From: Hymenobacter convexus
Lineage (GTDB): Bacteria > Bacteroidota > Bacteroidia > Cytophagales > Hymenobacteraceae
NCBI RefSeq assembly: GCF_030580955.1
Contig: NZ_JAUQON010000003.1
Location: 310,001-374,000 of the forward strand
Direction: 5' to 3'
Length of the DNA: 64,000 nt
Shown here: piece by piece, positions 51,509-60,412 of the stretch
How positions within the stretch are numbered: position 1 is the first letter of the stretch
Layout: every line of letters begins with the position of its first letter
The notes under the pieces: generated by a model
What the model was told of the DNA's origin: nothing
Database searches by the model: none
The model's input: the letters and a program-made list of their open reading frames with translations, nothing else
Made by a program: the position numbers and the translations under genes

Positions 51509-53788
51509 CTACCAGGTTAAGACTTCGTTGAGGGAAAAGCGGGGCCGCAGCGCGTCGTAGTTCTGCACCTCGATGGCGGCGTCCGTGTAGGTTCGGATGT
51601 TCACGTAGTCGCCCGCATCCAGGGCCAGCGGGTTGCTGGCCATGCTCAGCGAGGAGTAGAACAGGCCGGCGCCGTCCGCCCCCACCAGGCAGGGCGTGTT
51701 CACCGAGCGCGCGCTGCCGTAGTCGCCGTTGACGCTTGCGATGGCCTGGATGGGCCGAAACTGGCTGCTGCCGATGCAGTAAGCCGTGAGCGCCGGCTCG
51801 TAAAGGCCCTTGCGCAAGGCCCGGATGGCCAGGCCCGCCGCGAACAGCATCTCGTCCGGGGCGTTGCCGCTGACCTTCTGCGTGAAGTTCAGGGTGGTAA
51901 TTTGCTGCCCCCCCAGCGCTTGGTTGCCGGCCGGAAAGCCGACCGTGAGCACCAGCGGGATGGAACGGCCACCCAGCTTTCGCCAGCTCGTGCCGTTGCT
52001 CCACAGCAGGGCCACCTCGCGGGACCACATGCGCCGGGCGGGTTCGCCGTCGATGTCGGCGGCCTGCAGCTCCCACATGCCGCTGGCCGAGTTGCCAACC
52101 TGAATGCTGATGAGCTTGCCGGCCACGTCGGCCGCCGCCGGCAGCGCCACCGTCCACAGCGACTGGCCGGTGCCGGTGAACACGTGGTGCTTGCCCATGT
52201 CGGCCACGGTCAGCACGGTGTTGGTGGCGTGCGCCACGAAGTTCACGTAGTCGATGCCCCCGCCGCCGGTGGCCGTAATGACGTTTTGCGGGCTGATGTT
52301 AATCCCCGCGCCGGCGGTGTAGGTCGTGCCGGCGCCGGGCGTGGGCGTCAGGGTGCTGCCGCGCATGACGATGGTGTGGCCGCTGGCCTGCTGCTTGAGC
52401 ACAAACCACTCGCCCGGCTGAAACGCTACGCTGGGGTTGCCGTCGATGGTGGCGGGCGCGGTGGCGTTCAGCTTCGCCGCCCGCTGGCCGATGACGCGGT
52501 ACAGGTCCACCTTGCCGTAGCTGCTCGGGTCGGTGGCCGGATTGTCGAGCTGCACGTTGGTTTCGTTCAGCGTGTAGGACTTGCCCCCGTTTAGCCCGGG
52601 GGAGAGCGTGGCCCCGGCCGCGACTTCTATCTGGTAGTTGGGCGTAAAGGCCGTGGCGGCCTTCGTGGCCAGGATGGTCGTGGCGTAGGCCTGGGTCAGG
52701 TAACCGTCGGAAGCGAAGCCCAAGCGGGTATACGCCACGGGAATCCGGCCCAGCACCTCGTTGGTGGCGCTGACCAGACTGGTTTTGGTGGTCGTTCGCA
52801 GGTCATCGAGCGGCCCCACGGTGACCGCCAAGTCCGTGACCTCCTGTTCCAGAAACACCAAATCGGCTTCCACATCGCCGAGCCGCGTATCAAGCCCGCC
52901 GATGAGCCCGCGCACGTCCGTGTCGTCGTAACCGGCGGGCGTAATGGCCCCGGTGTGGATATCCACCCGCACCGGCTCGCCGTTGAGCACGCCCACGTGC
53001 GCAAACCGTTTGGCCTCGGTGCCCACCAGCTCCACGTACTGGCCCCCCGTCTCCACCGCGTAGCGCACGCCCGACTGCACGGCTTCGTCGGCGTCGAGCG
53101 CGATGGCCGTGGCCTGGCTGATACGCAAAAAGAACGGCGGGGCCACGGTGGCCACCTCCTCGGGCGCAATGCGCCGCCAGTTCAGGTCGCCGGCAGCTGC
53201 TGTGGGCGCGGGCAGGGTGCCGGCTGCCAGGGCCGCAAAGAAGTATTCGGCCGAGGTACCGGCAAAGTCCCGCACCGGCTCGCCCACCTTGAAATCGTAG
53301 CCGCCGGCACCGGCGATGGTTTGCAGGTAGTCGTAGGTCGGCACGCCGGAGATGGGGTCGCTCAGCGGCACCCACCGCGCCTGCAGGCGCGCGCCCACCA
53401 CCATCCGCCCGGTGCGGTACGCCCACACGCCATTGTCACCGGGCGTGCGCGCCGGGTCGCCGTCGAACATGAGCCGGAACGAAGCGCCCATGCCGCCGCG
53501 CAGCGGAAACTCCACCCAGGCCAGCATGCCCAGGCAGAAGTTGGCGTCGTTCTCCCCCTCCAGGCAGTCGCCGGCCGACACGCCGCCGGCGGCCAGCAGC
53601 TGGGCCGCCGTCTCGAAGCGCACGCGCAGGTCGGCGCCCGGCGAGAAGTTCGGCGGCTGGTTTTTGAGGTGGGCAATCAGGCCGGCCAGGCCCGTGCGGG
53701 CCATCGCGGGCGTGATGCGGCCGTCCGTGTTGTCCGGAAATTGCTGGGCGACTATCGCCAGCGCCTCGTCTTCGTCGTGGGGGTACAT
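51509..53788 (-). CDS. Tail fibre or tip protein
   Basis: A 759-residue protein, the longest of the tail block. The N-terminus (PHDEDEALAIVAQQFPDNTD, ITPAMARTGLAGLIAHL) is typical for tail fibre-like proteins in Bacteroidota phages. The centre includes an Asp-rich helical part (about 300-340, LDTRLGDVEADLVFLEQEVT) that could form a trimeric coiled coil. The C-terminal half is beta-rich with Gly/Thr/Asn-rich strands. A host-recognition role is inferred. It overlaps the next gene upstream by ATGA. Confidence 0.65.
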   Translation of the reverse strand: MYPHDEDEALAIVAQQFPDNTDGRITPAMARTGLAGLIAHLKNQPPNFSPGADLRVRFETAAQLLAAGGVSAGDCLEGENDANFCLGMLAWVEFPLRGGMGASFRLMFDGDPARTPGDNGVWAYRTGRMVVGARLQARWVPLSDPISGVPTYDYLQTIAGAGGYDFKVGEPVRDFAGTSAEYFFAALAAGTLPAPTAAAGDLNWRRIAPEEVATVAPPFFLRISQATAIALDADEAVQSGVRYAVETGGQYVELVGTEAKRFAHVGVLNGEPVRVDIHTGAITPAGYDDTDVRGLIGGLDTRLGDVEADLVFLEQEVTDLAVTVGPLDDLRTTTKTSLVSATNEVLGRIPVAYTRLGFASDGYLTQAYATTILATKAATAFTPNYQIEVAAGATLSPGLNGGKSYTLNETNVQLDNPATDPSSYGKVDLYRVIGQRAAKLNATAPATIDGNPSVAFQPGEWFVLKQQASGHTIVMRGSTLTPTPGAGTTYTAGAGINISPQNVITATGGGGIDYVNFVAHATNTVLTVADMGKHHVFTGTGQSLWTVALPAAADVAGKLISIQVGNSASGMWELQAADIDGEPARRMWSREVALLWSNGTSWRKLGGRSIPLVLTVGFPAGNQALGGQQITTLNFTQKVSGNAPDEMLFAAGLAIRALRKGLYEPALTAYCIGSSQFRPIQAIASVNGDYGSARSVNTPCLVGADGAGLFYSSLSMASNPLALDAGDYVNIRTYTDAAIEVQNYDALRPRFSLNEVLTW

Positions 53789-54333
53789 CAGCTAAAGCCA
53801 AAATGGAAGCCCGCCGACCAGGCGCGGCGGGCAGCTGGCGTCGGGAGTTCCTGTTCTAAGTAAAAGGGGGCGCGCACCGGCAGCACGCCGCTGAAGGTGA
53901 AGGTGAGCGCGTTGCGGTCGGTGCCCTTCTTGCCGGTTTCCGTGCCGATGAGCAGCCTGAGCGGCCACTCGGGCGTGCCGGCCAGCTTGGTGCGGCCGTT
54001 GCCGTCGAGGAAAGCCACCAGGTAGCGCCCGCCGGAGAGCCGGGCCACGGCCTCGCTCACGTCGGGCGCGTCGCCGGCGATGAGCAGCGGCAGCTTCACT
54101 TGGTAGAAGTCGCCCTGAGCGTCCTCGGCCGGCTCCTCGCTGTAGCCGGCCGAGTCGGCCAGGAAGTACAGGTCGGCATAGTTGCCGGCCTGGCGCAGCG
54201 GCAGGGCCGGCAGCACGCAGGCCACGGGCTCGGGGTAGCTGAGTACGTTGCCCACCGGCCACACCCGCACGCCCGAGAGCAGGCCGCCCACGTTCACGCA
54301 GTCGTCAGGGGGAATGGAGAGCAGCGGCAGCAT
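53788..54333 (-). CDS. Tail-tube-like structural protein, paralogue of 47528-48199
   Basis: A 181-residue protein whose whole length aligns with residues about 60-223 of the protein after the capsid gene: DCVNVGGL, SYPEP, and the C-terminal RYLVAFLDGNGRTKLAG...KGTDRNALTFTFSG. It has no hydrophobic extension. Its place between DUF5675 and the fibre gene suggests a tail part. ATGA overlaps join it to both neighbours. Confidence 0.6.
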   Translation of the reverse strand: MLPLLSIPPDDCVNVGGLLSGVRVWPVGNVLSYPEPVACVLPALPLRQAGNYADLYFLADSAGYSEEPAEDAQGDFYQVKLPLLIAGDAPDVSEAVARLSGGRYLVAFLDGNGRTKLAGTPEWPLRLLIGTETGKKGTDRNALTFTFSGVLPVRAPFYLEQELPTPAARRAWSAGFHFGFS

Positions 54334-54713
54334 CAGCGAATCGTGAGCGTAAGGGCGTCGAAGCCGATGAGCAGGCCCATGAGCTGCTCGAAGGCCTCCA
54401 CCGTTTTGTAGATGCTGGCCCGGTTGGGCATGTGCGCCAGGCCGACCAGCACGCAGGCGTCGGTGTGCGCGGGCTTGGTGCCGCAGTGCATGCGCACGCC
54501 CCACTTGGCCGGCACGTGCGGCCCCACCAGCAGGGGCATGAGCTTGTGAAACTTGGGGCTCACGTCCAGGCTCACCTGGTACACGTCGGCCGGAATGGCC
54601 ACGCCCACCCGCTCCAGGGTGTAGCACACGAATTTTCCGTTCAGCAGCAACTCGCCCAGGATGCCGCCGGCAACCGGCGCGTGGCGCCGCAATTCCAGTT
54701 CTGCTTTCTTCAT
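54333..54713 (-). CDS. DUF5675 family protein
   Basis: A 126-residue protein with the DUF5675 pattern: GILGELLLNGKFVCYTLE, IPADVYQVSLDVSPKF, GVRMHCGTKPAHTDACVLVG. The fold recalls L,D-transpeptidase-like or beta-barrel peptidoglycan enzymes, but the usual catalytic Cys-His pattern is only partly visible. Found in phage tails and other elements. It may act on the cell wall during entry. Confidence 0.78.
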   Translation of the reverse strand: MKKAELELRRHAPVAGGILGELLLNGKFVCYTLERVGVAIPADVYQVSLDVSPKFHKLMPLLVGPHVPAKWGVRMHCGTKPAHTDACVLVGLAHMPNRASIYKTVEAFEQLMGLLIGFDALTLTIR

Positions 54714-54860
54714 GCGGCCAAGTAGCCACAATCCAGCACCCGTGCGTAGGCCGCTGGCCGGGGGCACCGGCCGGGCCGGTCGACTGGCAATTGCCACCCC
54801 GGCCCCCGGCATCGGCTGGCAACTACCCCACCCCCTACCCTCCGCTCTCGGAGAGGGGTT

Positions 54861-54900
54861 GGGGAAGAACTGGCAAATTCTGGGGAAGAACTGGCAAATT
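54861..54900. repeat. 21-bp tandem duplication in an intergenic gap
   Basis: GGGGAAGAACTGGCAAATT occurs twice, two bases apart. It lies in the gap 54714-54957, which is AT-rich at its left part and holds no gene. It could be a regulatory direct repeat. Confidence 0.85.
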
Positions 54901-54957
54901 TATTTTTACGCCCATCCCCCCCTTTTTTTCGGGCGACCCGTATTGCTTCCCCCCTTT

Positions 54958-56760
54958 TTAGAGCCGCACCAATTCCACGGTGGCCGGCTTGCGCAGCGGC
55001 GCGGTGGCCGAGAGCTTGCGCACCAGGTAGCGCACGCCGGCCAGCTGCACCGGCGTTACCAGGTCGAGCCGGGCCAGGTCGGCGGCGCTCAGTCGCAGCG
55101 GCAGCTGGTAGGCGGCGGCCCGCAGCTTCACGGCCAGCCAGCCGGCCAGCAGCTGGGCGTAGGTGCCGGCCGGCCCACTCAGGCGCACGCTCAGCGTGCC
55201 GCTGGCCGAGTCGGGCGAAAGCTGCGGGTAGTGGCCCAGCCCATCGGCGGTTGGCTGCAGGCCGTTGTAAAAAAGCAGGTGCAGCGCGGAGCTGCGGGCT
55301 ACATCGGCCGCGTCGGCCCGGTAGACGGGCTGCGAGATAGCGGGGACCGGGTCGGCATCGGTTTGGCCCGACACCCACGTGGGCAACACGGCCGTGTAGC
55401 TGATGCGCTGCGCTTGCTCGTCCCCGCCGCCGTTCACCGGCACGTTGGGCAGGCGCAGCACCAGCGGCGCCCAGGTCAGGTTCACCTCCGTGGCGCTGCG
55501 CGCGCTCAGCGTGCAGCTATAATACGTATCGAGGGCTTCGACGAGGCGGGCCTGGCCGTTCTGCGGATTGTCGGCCAGCCGCGCCGTGGCCGGCAAGTCG
55601 GCCACGGTGGCCACCGCCGCGAGCGTGAGCGTGGCCGCCGGCTGCTTGGTGAGCCAATCCTTCGTCAGCTCGTCGCTGCTGTCCATGAGATACGTGAGCG
55701 TCAGGCCCGCCGCATCGCCCACGCTCACCTCGGCCGCGCCGGCCAGCAGGTGGCTCAGGTCGAGGTAGGCGGCATCGGCGGCCACCTGCTCAAACAGGTA
55801 CGCCGTGCGCACCAGCCCGCTCAGCCGGTCTTGGTAGAGCACGATGCCCAAATCCTGGCGCAGGGCGGCCAGCAACTCGCCAAAGGTCAGCTCGGGCAGC
55901 ACGTCGGCCAGCGAAAAGCGCAGCGTGGCCACGTCGCCGCGGTCGACCAGGCGCGCGTTGCCGGCCAGCACCAAATCACCCAGCTCGCCCGGCAAAAACC
56001 CGTCGGCATCAATGGCCAGGCCGCACTCCTGCAGCGCGGCCCGCAACACGTAGCGCAGCTTCGGGTAGGGGCAGTACGCCGGCAGCATTTCGAATTGCTG
56101 AAACTGCGCGGCGCCCGGCAGCGCCAGGTCAATGTTGTAGCTGAAGCTGCCGCCGGCCGGCATGCCCAGCAGCTGCGCGCCGTACACGGCCCACACGTTC
56201 ACCGTGCGGGGCGGAAACGGCAGCGGGTCGGGCGTGACGCTGGCCGTTTTCTCCGCCTCGGTCCGGTACTCGTTCCGGAGCGGAGCAAATACGTAGTCGT
56301 AGGCGGCCGGATTGGCCACCACCTCGTTGGCGTGGCGCACCAGGCCCGGCATGAGCAGCGGGCTGCCCGGGTCGATGGGCACCAGGCGCTCGACTTCGCG
56401 CAGCCCGCCGTAGGCAAAGCTGCTCAGCGGCCGCTCGCTCAGCCCCGCCCCGCTCAGCCCGCCGCCCACGGCCACGCTGTACTGCTTGGCCGAAGCCGAG
56501 CGCACCCGCTGGCTGCCGCTGAGCAGCGGCACCCCGCTTTCGGCCAGTTCGGCCGGCAGCAGCCCGCCGGGTTCGGCGGCCGCGTCGGGCCGCTCCGGAT
56601 AGCCGTAGAGCGGCCCGTTGGGCGGGGCCGGCACGTTGAACGAATACGAGAAGGTGCCCCGTATCGTGTCCTCGTCGAAGAGCGGCGAGTTGTACTCCAG
56701 CTGCGCGCTGGTGCCGGGGGTCAGGACGACGGGCCGGCCGGCGGAAGTGAGTTCGAGCAT
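54958..56760 (-). CDS. Tail/baseplate protein
   Basis: A 600-residue protein. The N-terminus (VLTPGTSAQLEYNSPLFDED, IRGTFSYSFNVPAP) matches a widespread type in Bacteroidota phages and resembles baseplate or distal tail proteins. The rest alternates beta-rich blocks and helices (CPYPKLRYVLRAALQECGL). It overlaps the following fibre-side gene by ATGA upstream. Function inferred from place and size. Confidence 0.6.
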   Translation of the reverse strand: MLELTSAGRPVVLTPGTSAQLEYNSPLFDEDTIRGTFSYSFNVPAPPNGPLYGYPERPDAAAEPGGLLPAELAESGVPLLSGSQRVRSASAKQYSVAVGGGLSGAGLSERPLSSFAYGGLREVERLVPIDPGSPLLMPGLVRHANEVVANPAAYDYVFAPLRNEYRTEAEKTASVTPDPLPFPPRTVNVWAVYGAQLLGMPAGGSFSYNIDLALPGAAQFQQFEMLPAYCPYPKLRYVLRAALQECGLAIDADGFLPGELGDLVLAGNARLVDRGDVATLRFSLADVLPELTFGELLAALRQDLGIVLYQDRLSGLVRTAYLFEQVAADAAYLDLSHLLAGAAEVSVGDAAGLTLTYLMDSSDELTKDWLTKQPAATLTLAAVATVADLPATARLADNPQNGQARLVEALDTYYSCTLSARSATEVNLTWAPLVLRLPNVPVNGGGDEQAQRISYTAVLPTWVSGQTDADPVPAISQPVYRADAADVARSSALHLLFYNGLQPTADGLGHYPQLSPDSASGTLSVRLSGPAGTYAQLLAGWLAVKLRAAAYQLPLRLSAADLARLDLVTPVQLAGVRYLVRKLSATAPLRKPATVELVRL

Positions 56761-58454
56761 CAGAAATTGGCGTAGGCGGTGGGCGCGAAGGCGTAGTCGA
56801 ATTCGAGCAGCAGCCCGCGCAGGGGCTGCTCGTCGGAGTAGTAGGCCAGCTGGCGCTTGGCCGCGTCAAGGGGCAGCACCCGGCCGGGCTGCCACTCCCA
56901 CAGCTCGCGGCTGAGCACCAGCTCCTGCAGCCAGCGCAGCTGCCCGGCCTTCAGCCAGCCGGTGGCCAGCCGGAGCTTGCGGCTGGCCACCACGTCGTAG
57001 GCCTGGCGCTCGGCCGCCGGCGCCGGGCCGCCGGGCGTGGCCACCAGCTCCGTGCTCGCGGCCGCGCCCTCCAGCGTGGCCTCGAGCCGGCCTTCGGTGC
57101 GCAGCGTGTCGCAGCCGCCCAGCGAGTTGGTGAACAGCAGGTAGCGGGTGCGCGGCGTGGGGTCGACCATTTGATAGGTGACCAGGCCGCTCACAAAATC
57201 GCCGGCCGGGTCATAAAGCGACACGCTCACCGAATCGGTACCGGCGCGGGGCAGCACCGGAATGGCCACGAGCCGGTTCTGGGCGCCGCGGCCGCCGGCC
57301 AGGTTCAGCGTTTCGTCCACCACCAGCGGCGGGCTGCCGGCGAAGCCCGTCCGGACGTAGGAGCGCCGGATGGTGAGCACCGAAGGCACGGCCGCCGGGC
57401 AGAGCCAGAACAGCCACTCCGGCTGCTCCGGTGTGAGCGTCTTGCCCGCCGGCTGCCAGCTCAGAAACGGCGGCTGGCCGTAGGCTTCGAGGCGGTAGGC
57501 AAAGTAGTCGACGTCGCGCCGCTCGGCCGGCAGGCCGCCGCGCAGGGCCGTGCGCAGCGGCCCGGTGGTGTAGGCCGGGGCCTGGCCGGCGGCGTACACC
57601 ACCGTGCGCAGGAAGTAGTTCACCAGCGGGGTGCGGCAGAGCTGCGCGCCCACGGCGGCCGCCGGCGGCACCCAGGCCGCGAGCCGGGGCCAGAGCACGC
57701 CGTCGAGCTGAAACGCCACCCGGCCCTGCGCATCGGCCCACTTGCGAAACTCAAACACCTGGCTGAAGTCCTCCGCCCCGTGGGCGCTTTCGACCCACAC
57801 CTGCACCAGCACCTGGGCCCCGGCCGGCACGCCGGCGGGCTGGTACCAGAGCGGCTGGCCCACGAAGTCCACGCCGGTGGGCGCGCCGGCCGGCACCACC
57901 AGCAGCGGGGCCGCGCTCACCACCACCGTCACCGACCGCGTGCAGCCCGCCACGCCGGTGTCGCGCAGGCGCACCGTGCGCGTGCCGGGCTGCACCGCGA
58001 ATTCAGGGTCGGCCTGCTCCGGCCCGCCGTCGAGCGCGTAGCGCATGGCCCCCACGGCCACGCCGTCGAAGTGGGCCGTGAGCGTGAGGCCCGCCGGCGT
58101 GCCGCCCTGGGTGAGGCTGGCCGTGCCCAGGGCGCAGCTGGGCCCGGGCGGGGTGGGCGGGCTCCAGCCGCAGTACAGCGCGCTGTGCGTTTCGATGCGG
58201 CTGCTCACCGCCGTGCCACCGCCGTAGACCCACACCGTGGCCGAGAGGTCGGCGTCGCATTCCACGTGCAGCACGTCGCCGGCCTGGCGGTGCACGGCCG
58301 GCGGCACCGGGTCGAGCAGGGCCGCGTTGCGCGACTCGTAGAAGGGCACAATCTGGTGGGTGTCCGTGTCGAAGGCCGTGCCGGTGCCGACGAGGGTTTT
58401 GCCGCCGCCGCCGTTGCCGGTGGCCGTCCACGTGGTGTTTACTTCGATGAGCAT
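56760..58454 (-). CDS. Tail protein with repeated beta-rich domains
   Basis: A 564-residue, beta-rich protein. It has Ig-like or PKD-like strands (LTAHFDGVAVGAMRYALDGG, VRLRDTGVAGCTRSVTVVVS; about 105-185), a middle region with aromatic residues, and a C-terminal part (LATGWLKAGQLRWLQELVLS) with WLQEL, common to phage tail-tip proteins in Bacteroidota. It probably belongs to the tail tip. Its start codon lies nine bases after the stop of the next gene upstream. Confidence 0.6.
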   Translation of the reverse strand: MLIEVNTTWTATGNGGGGKTLVGTGTAFDTDTHQIVPFYESRNAALLDPVPPAVHRQAGDVLHVECDADLSATVWVYGGGTAVSSRIETHSALYCGWSPPTPPGPSCALGTASLTQGGTPAGLTLTAHFDGVAVGAMRYALDGGPEQADPEFAVQPGTRTVRLRDTGVAGCTRSVTVVVSAAPLLVVPAGAPTGVDFVGQPLWYQPAGVPAGAQVLVQVWVESAHGAEDFSQVFEFRKWADAQGRVAFQLDGVLWPRLAAWVPPAAAVGAQLCRTPLVNYFLRTVVYAAGQAPAYTTGPLRTALRGGLPAERRDVDYFAYRLEAYGQPPFLSWQPAGKTLTPEQPEWLFWLCPAAVPSVLTIRRSYVRTGFAGSPPLVVDETLNLAGGRGAQNRLVAIPVLPRAGTDSVSVSLYDPAGDFVSGLVTYQMVDPTPRTRYLLFTNSLGGCDTLRTEGRLEATLEGAAASTELVATPGGPAPAAERQAYDVVASRKLRLATGWLKAGQLRWLQELVLSRELWEWQPGRVLPLDAAKRQLAYYSDEQPLRGLLLEFDYAFAPTAYANF

Positions 58455-58463
58455 GAGGCGCTA

Positions 58464-58952
58464 TTAAAGGGTATCGGGCGCCCACAGCGCCGCGTTGTAG
58501 GCCAAATCGGGCACGTACTGCTCCAGCTCGAATTCCAGGCGGAAGCCGATTTCGTTGTCAACCGTGATGGTGGCAATGGGCTCCAGCGGGTTCGTGTTCA
58601 GCGAGAAATGAAACCGGCGCTTCTTGCGGTCGCGCAGCATGCGGCTGAGCACCTGCAGGGCCAGGTGCTCAGCCTGCGCCCAGCCCGCGTCCTGGGCTTC
58701 GTAGTCGTCGTGCGGCACTTTTTGGAGCACCACCCACGCGCACCGGCGCTTGCCCAGCGGGGCCGTGCCGTCCTTCTCCTCAAAGGCCAGCGAGGGCGTT
58801 TCCAGCCACAAACACGGGTAATCGAGCCCGCTGCGCGACTGGCTCAGGATGCGGCCGGCCGCGCCGTGCACGAAGCTGCCGTTGAGCGAGAGGTTGGCCG
58901 TGGCCAGCTGCCGGAAGTAGTCAATAAAATCGGGGAGCTTGTTGGGTTCCAT
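58464..58952 (-). CDS. Phage protein of the tail block
   Basis: A 162-residue protein (NKLPDFIDYFRQLATANLSL, PCLWLETPSLAF, a Lys/Arg-rich part around DRKKRRFHFSLN, and an acidic-hydrophobic end). Size and mixed fold resemble a tail-terminator or neck protein. I do not recognise a family. Confidence 0.55.
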   Translation of the reverse strand: MEPNKLPDFIDYFRQLATANLSLNGSFVHGAAGRILSQSRSGLDYPCLWLETPSLAFEEKDGTAPLGKRRCAWVVLQKVPHDDYEAQDAGWAQAEHLALQVLSRMLRDRKKRRFHFSLNTNPLEPIATITVDNEIGFRLEFELEQYVPDLAYNAALWAPDTL

Positions 58953-58995
58953 CTGCCAAAGGAACAGCGCCGAGCCCCCGGCATTTAGGACGCAA

Positions 58996-59508
58996 CTAGT
59001 CCGTCAGCGCGTAGTCGGAGCGCAGCTGCATGCCCCCGCCCAGGTACATCAGCGCGAAGTGGCCGTTCTCCTTCAGCACCCGGTCCTTGTAGTCGCGCCA
59101 CACCTTGCGGGCTTCCTCCAGGTCGTAGTCGCTGGGGTTGATGTCGTAGAGCTTGTAAAAGGAGCGCAGCGCGGCCCGCTCGTTCTGGGTGACGGCCACC
59201 TGGCCCTTCACAAACTGAATCATCTGCTGCTGGAAGAACTTGTCGAGCATCTCTCCCACTTCCTTGGCCGACTCGGGCGTGAGCGTGTAGTGCTTCAGGG
59301 CCGTGGGCAAACTCAGGCGCACCACCGTACCGGTGGCCACCTCCGGCCGGTTGAGCTGGCGGTAGGGCAGCTTTTCCACCTTCATGCGCACGGTGCGCCC
59401 CAGAAAGGTGTTCTGGTGGATTTGCCAGATGTCGGGTCCGAACTCTTTTAGCAGAAACTGCCGCACGTGGGCACGCACGGGAATGGCGAAGACGGGCGAG
59501 GCGCTCAA
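58996..59508 (-). CDS. Conserved Bacteroidota phage protein, unknown function
   Basis: A 170-residue protein. It begins at a TTG (59508), giving MSASPVFAIPVRAHVRQFLL; no ATG gives full length. The helical end (NPSDYDLEEARKVWRDYKDR) and VRLSLPTALKHYTL recall a protein often beside replication genes. It may be regulatory. Confidence 0.55.
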   Translation of the reverse strand: MSASPVFAIPVRAHVRQFLLKEFGPDIWQIHQNTFLGRTVRMKVEKLPYRQLNRPEVATGTVVRLSLPTALKHYTLTPESAKEVGEMLDKFFQQQMIQFVKGQVAVTQNERAALRSFYKLYDINPSDYDLEEARKVWRDYKDRVLKENGHFALMYLGGGMQLRSDYALTD

Positions 59509-59563
59509 GGAAAGGAATTAGAAGTAAAGGATAATCAAAGGTCAAGAGCTAAAACCCCTAAAA

Positions 59564-60214
59564 TTAGGACGAAAGTGCCTGCTTCACTTTCAGCACCGTG
59601 TTGGTCGAGCAGCCCGCCGCTTCGGCCACATCGCGCACCACGTTGCCCTTGCGCAGCAGCTTGACCACCTTGGGGTATTTGGCCAGCAGCTTCTCCGCGT
59701 CCTGGGTCGTGCCCACGGGCCGGCCCTTCTGCGCGCCGCCGGCGAAGGCCACGGCCTGGCCCGAGCGGATGCGGTGGCTCAGCCGCTCGGTTTCCATCTC
59801 GTCCACCTCCATGAGCACGGTCATCACCAGGCGCGCCATCGGGTTCACCTTCCCGTCGGGCAGCAGGTAGCCCAGCTGGATATTGAGGGCAAACACCGAC
59901 ACGCCCAGGTCGGCCAGCTGCTCCACCACCTGGCGGGTTTCGCGGGCCCGCCGGCCCAGCCGGCTTAGCTCCGTGACGAGCACCATCCGGATGCGGCCGG
60001 ACTTAGCCAGGCTCAGGAGCTGGTCGAGGTCTGGCCGCCGGGCCCGGCTGTTGCGCGAGCCGCTGAGCTTCTCGGCAATGGTGGCCACCACCTGCAGGCC
60101 CGCGCGGTCGGCGTGGGCCTGGGTGTCGATGAGCTGGCGGCCGAAGTCCTGGGCCTCTTTGCTCACGCGGGCAAAGAGGGCCACCGGCACCGGGGCTTGT
60201 GTCAGGTTATTCAT
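59564..60214 (-). CDS. Serine recombinase (resolvase/invertase)
   Basis: A 216-residue small serine recombinase. The catalytic Ser18 lies in ALFARVS. Arginine motifs GRIRMVLVTELSRLGRRARE follow, then the long E helix region (MARLVMTVLMEVDEMETERL) and a C-terminal helix-turn-helix (VVRDVAEAAGCSTNTVLKVK). It could integrate or excise the phage, resolve dimers, or invert a DNA segment. It is too small for a large serine integrase, and no zinc-ribbon is seen. ATG 60214 chosen; an earlier TTG exists. Confidence 0.9.
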   Translation of the reverse strand: MNNLTQAPVPVALFARVSKEAQDFGRQLIDTQAHADRAGLQVVATIAEKLSGSRNSRARRPDLDQLLSLAKSGRIRMVLVTELSRLGRRARETRQVVEQLADLGVSVFALNIQLGYLLPDGKVNPMARLVMTVLMEVDEMETERLSHRIRSGQAVAFAGGAQKGRPVGTTQDAEKLLAKYPKVVKLLRKGNVVRDVAEAAGCSTNTVLKVKQALSS

Positions 60215-60244
60215 CTGGTTTTTGAGCGACAATTTTTAGGAAGG

Positions 60245-60270
60245 AAAAACGCCCTGGAAACGGGCATTTT
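60245..60270 (-). terminator. Weak terminator-like hairpin
   Basis: AACGCCC and GGGCATT arms with a T run on the minus strand. It lies upstream of the recombinase and would limit readthrough from the replication genes. Confidence 0.45.
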
Positions 60271-60342
60271 CAAGGTGTTTTCAGGCAATACTTTTTTTGA
60301 GACAGCCGCGACGCCGCAAGGAGCTTCCAGCAGTCGGTAATT

Positions 60343-60377
60343 TAACTTTGAATCACAAAGTTCTTCGCATAAATTTG
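60343..60377 (+). promoter_or_regulatory. Promoter with overlapping palindrome before the lipoprotein gene
   Basis: TTG at 60348-60350, a 19-base spacer and TAAATTTG at 60370-60377 form a perfect Bacteroidota promoter. The -33 region is embedded in the palindrome AACTTTGAATCACAAAGTT (60344-60362), a likely repressor site. A second -7-like word, TAACTTTG, occupies 60343-60350. Confidence 0.75.
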
Positions 60378-60412
60378 CCAGCGTTCTTCTGCGGGTCTTC
60401 TAATTTATTTTT

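Noticed and set aside
54710..55378. Arg/Ala-rich minus-strand frame across the gap and baseplate gene
   Set aside because: Shadow of the baseplate gene; composition is that of an out-of-frame read.
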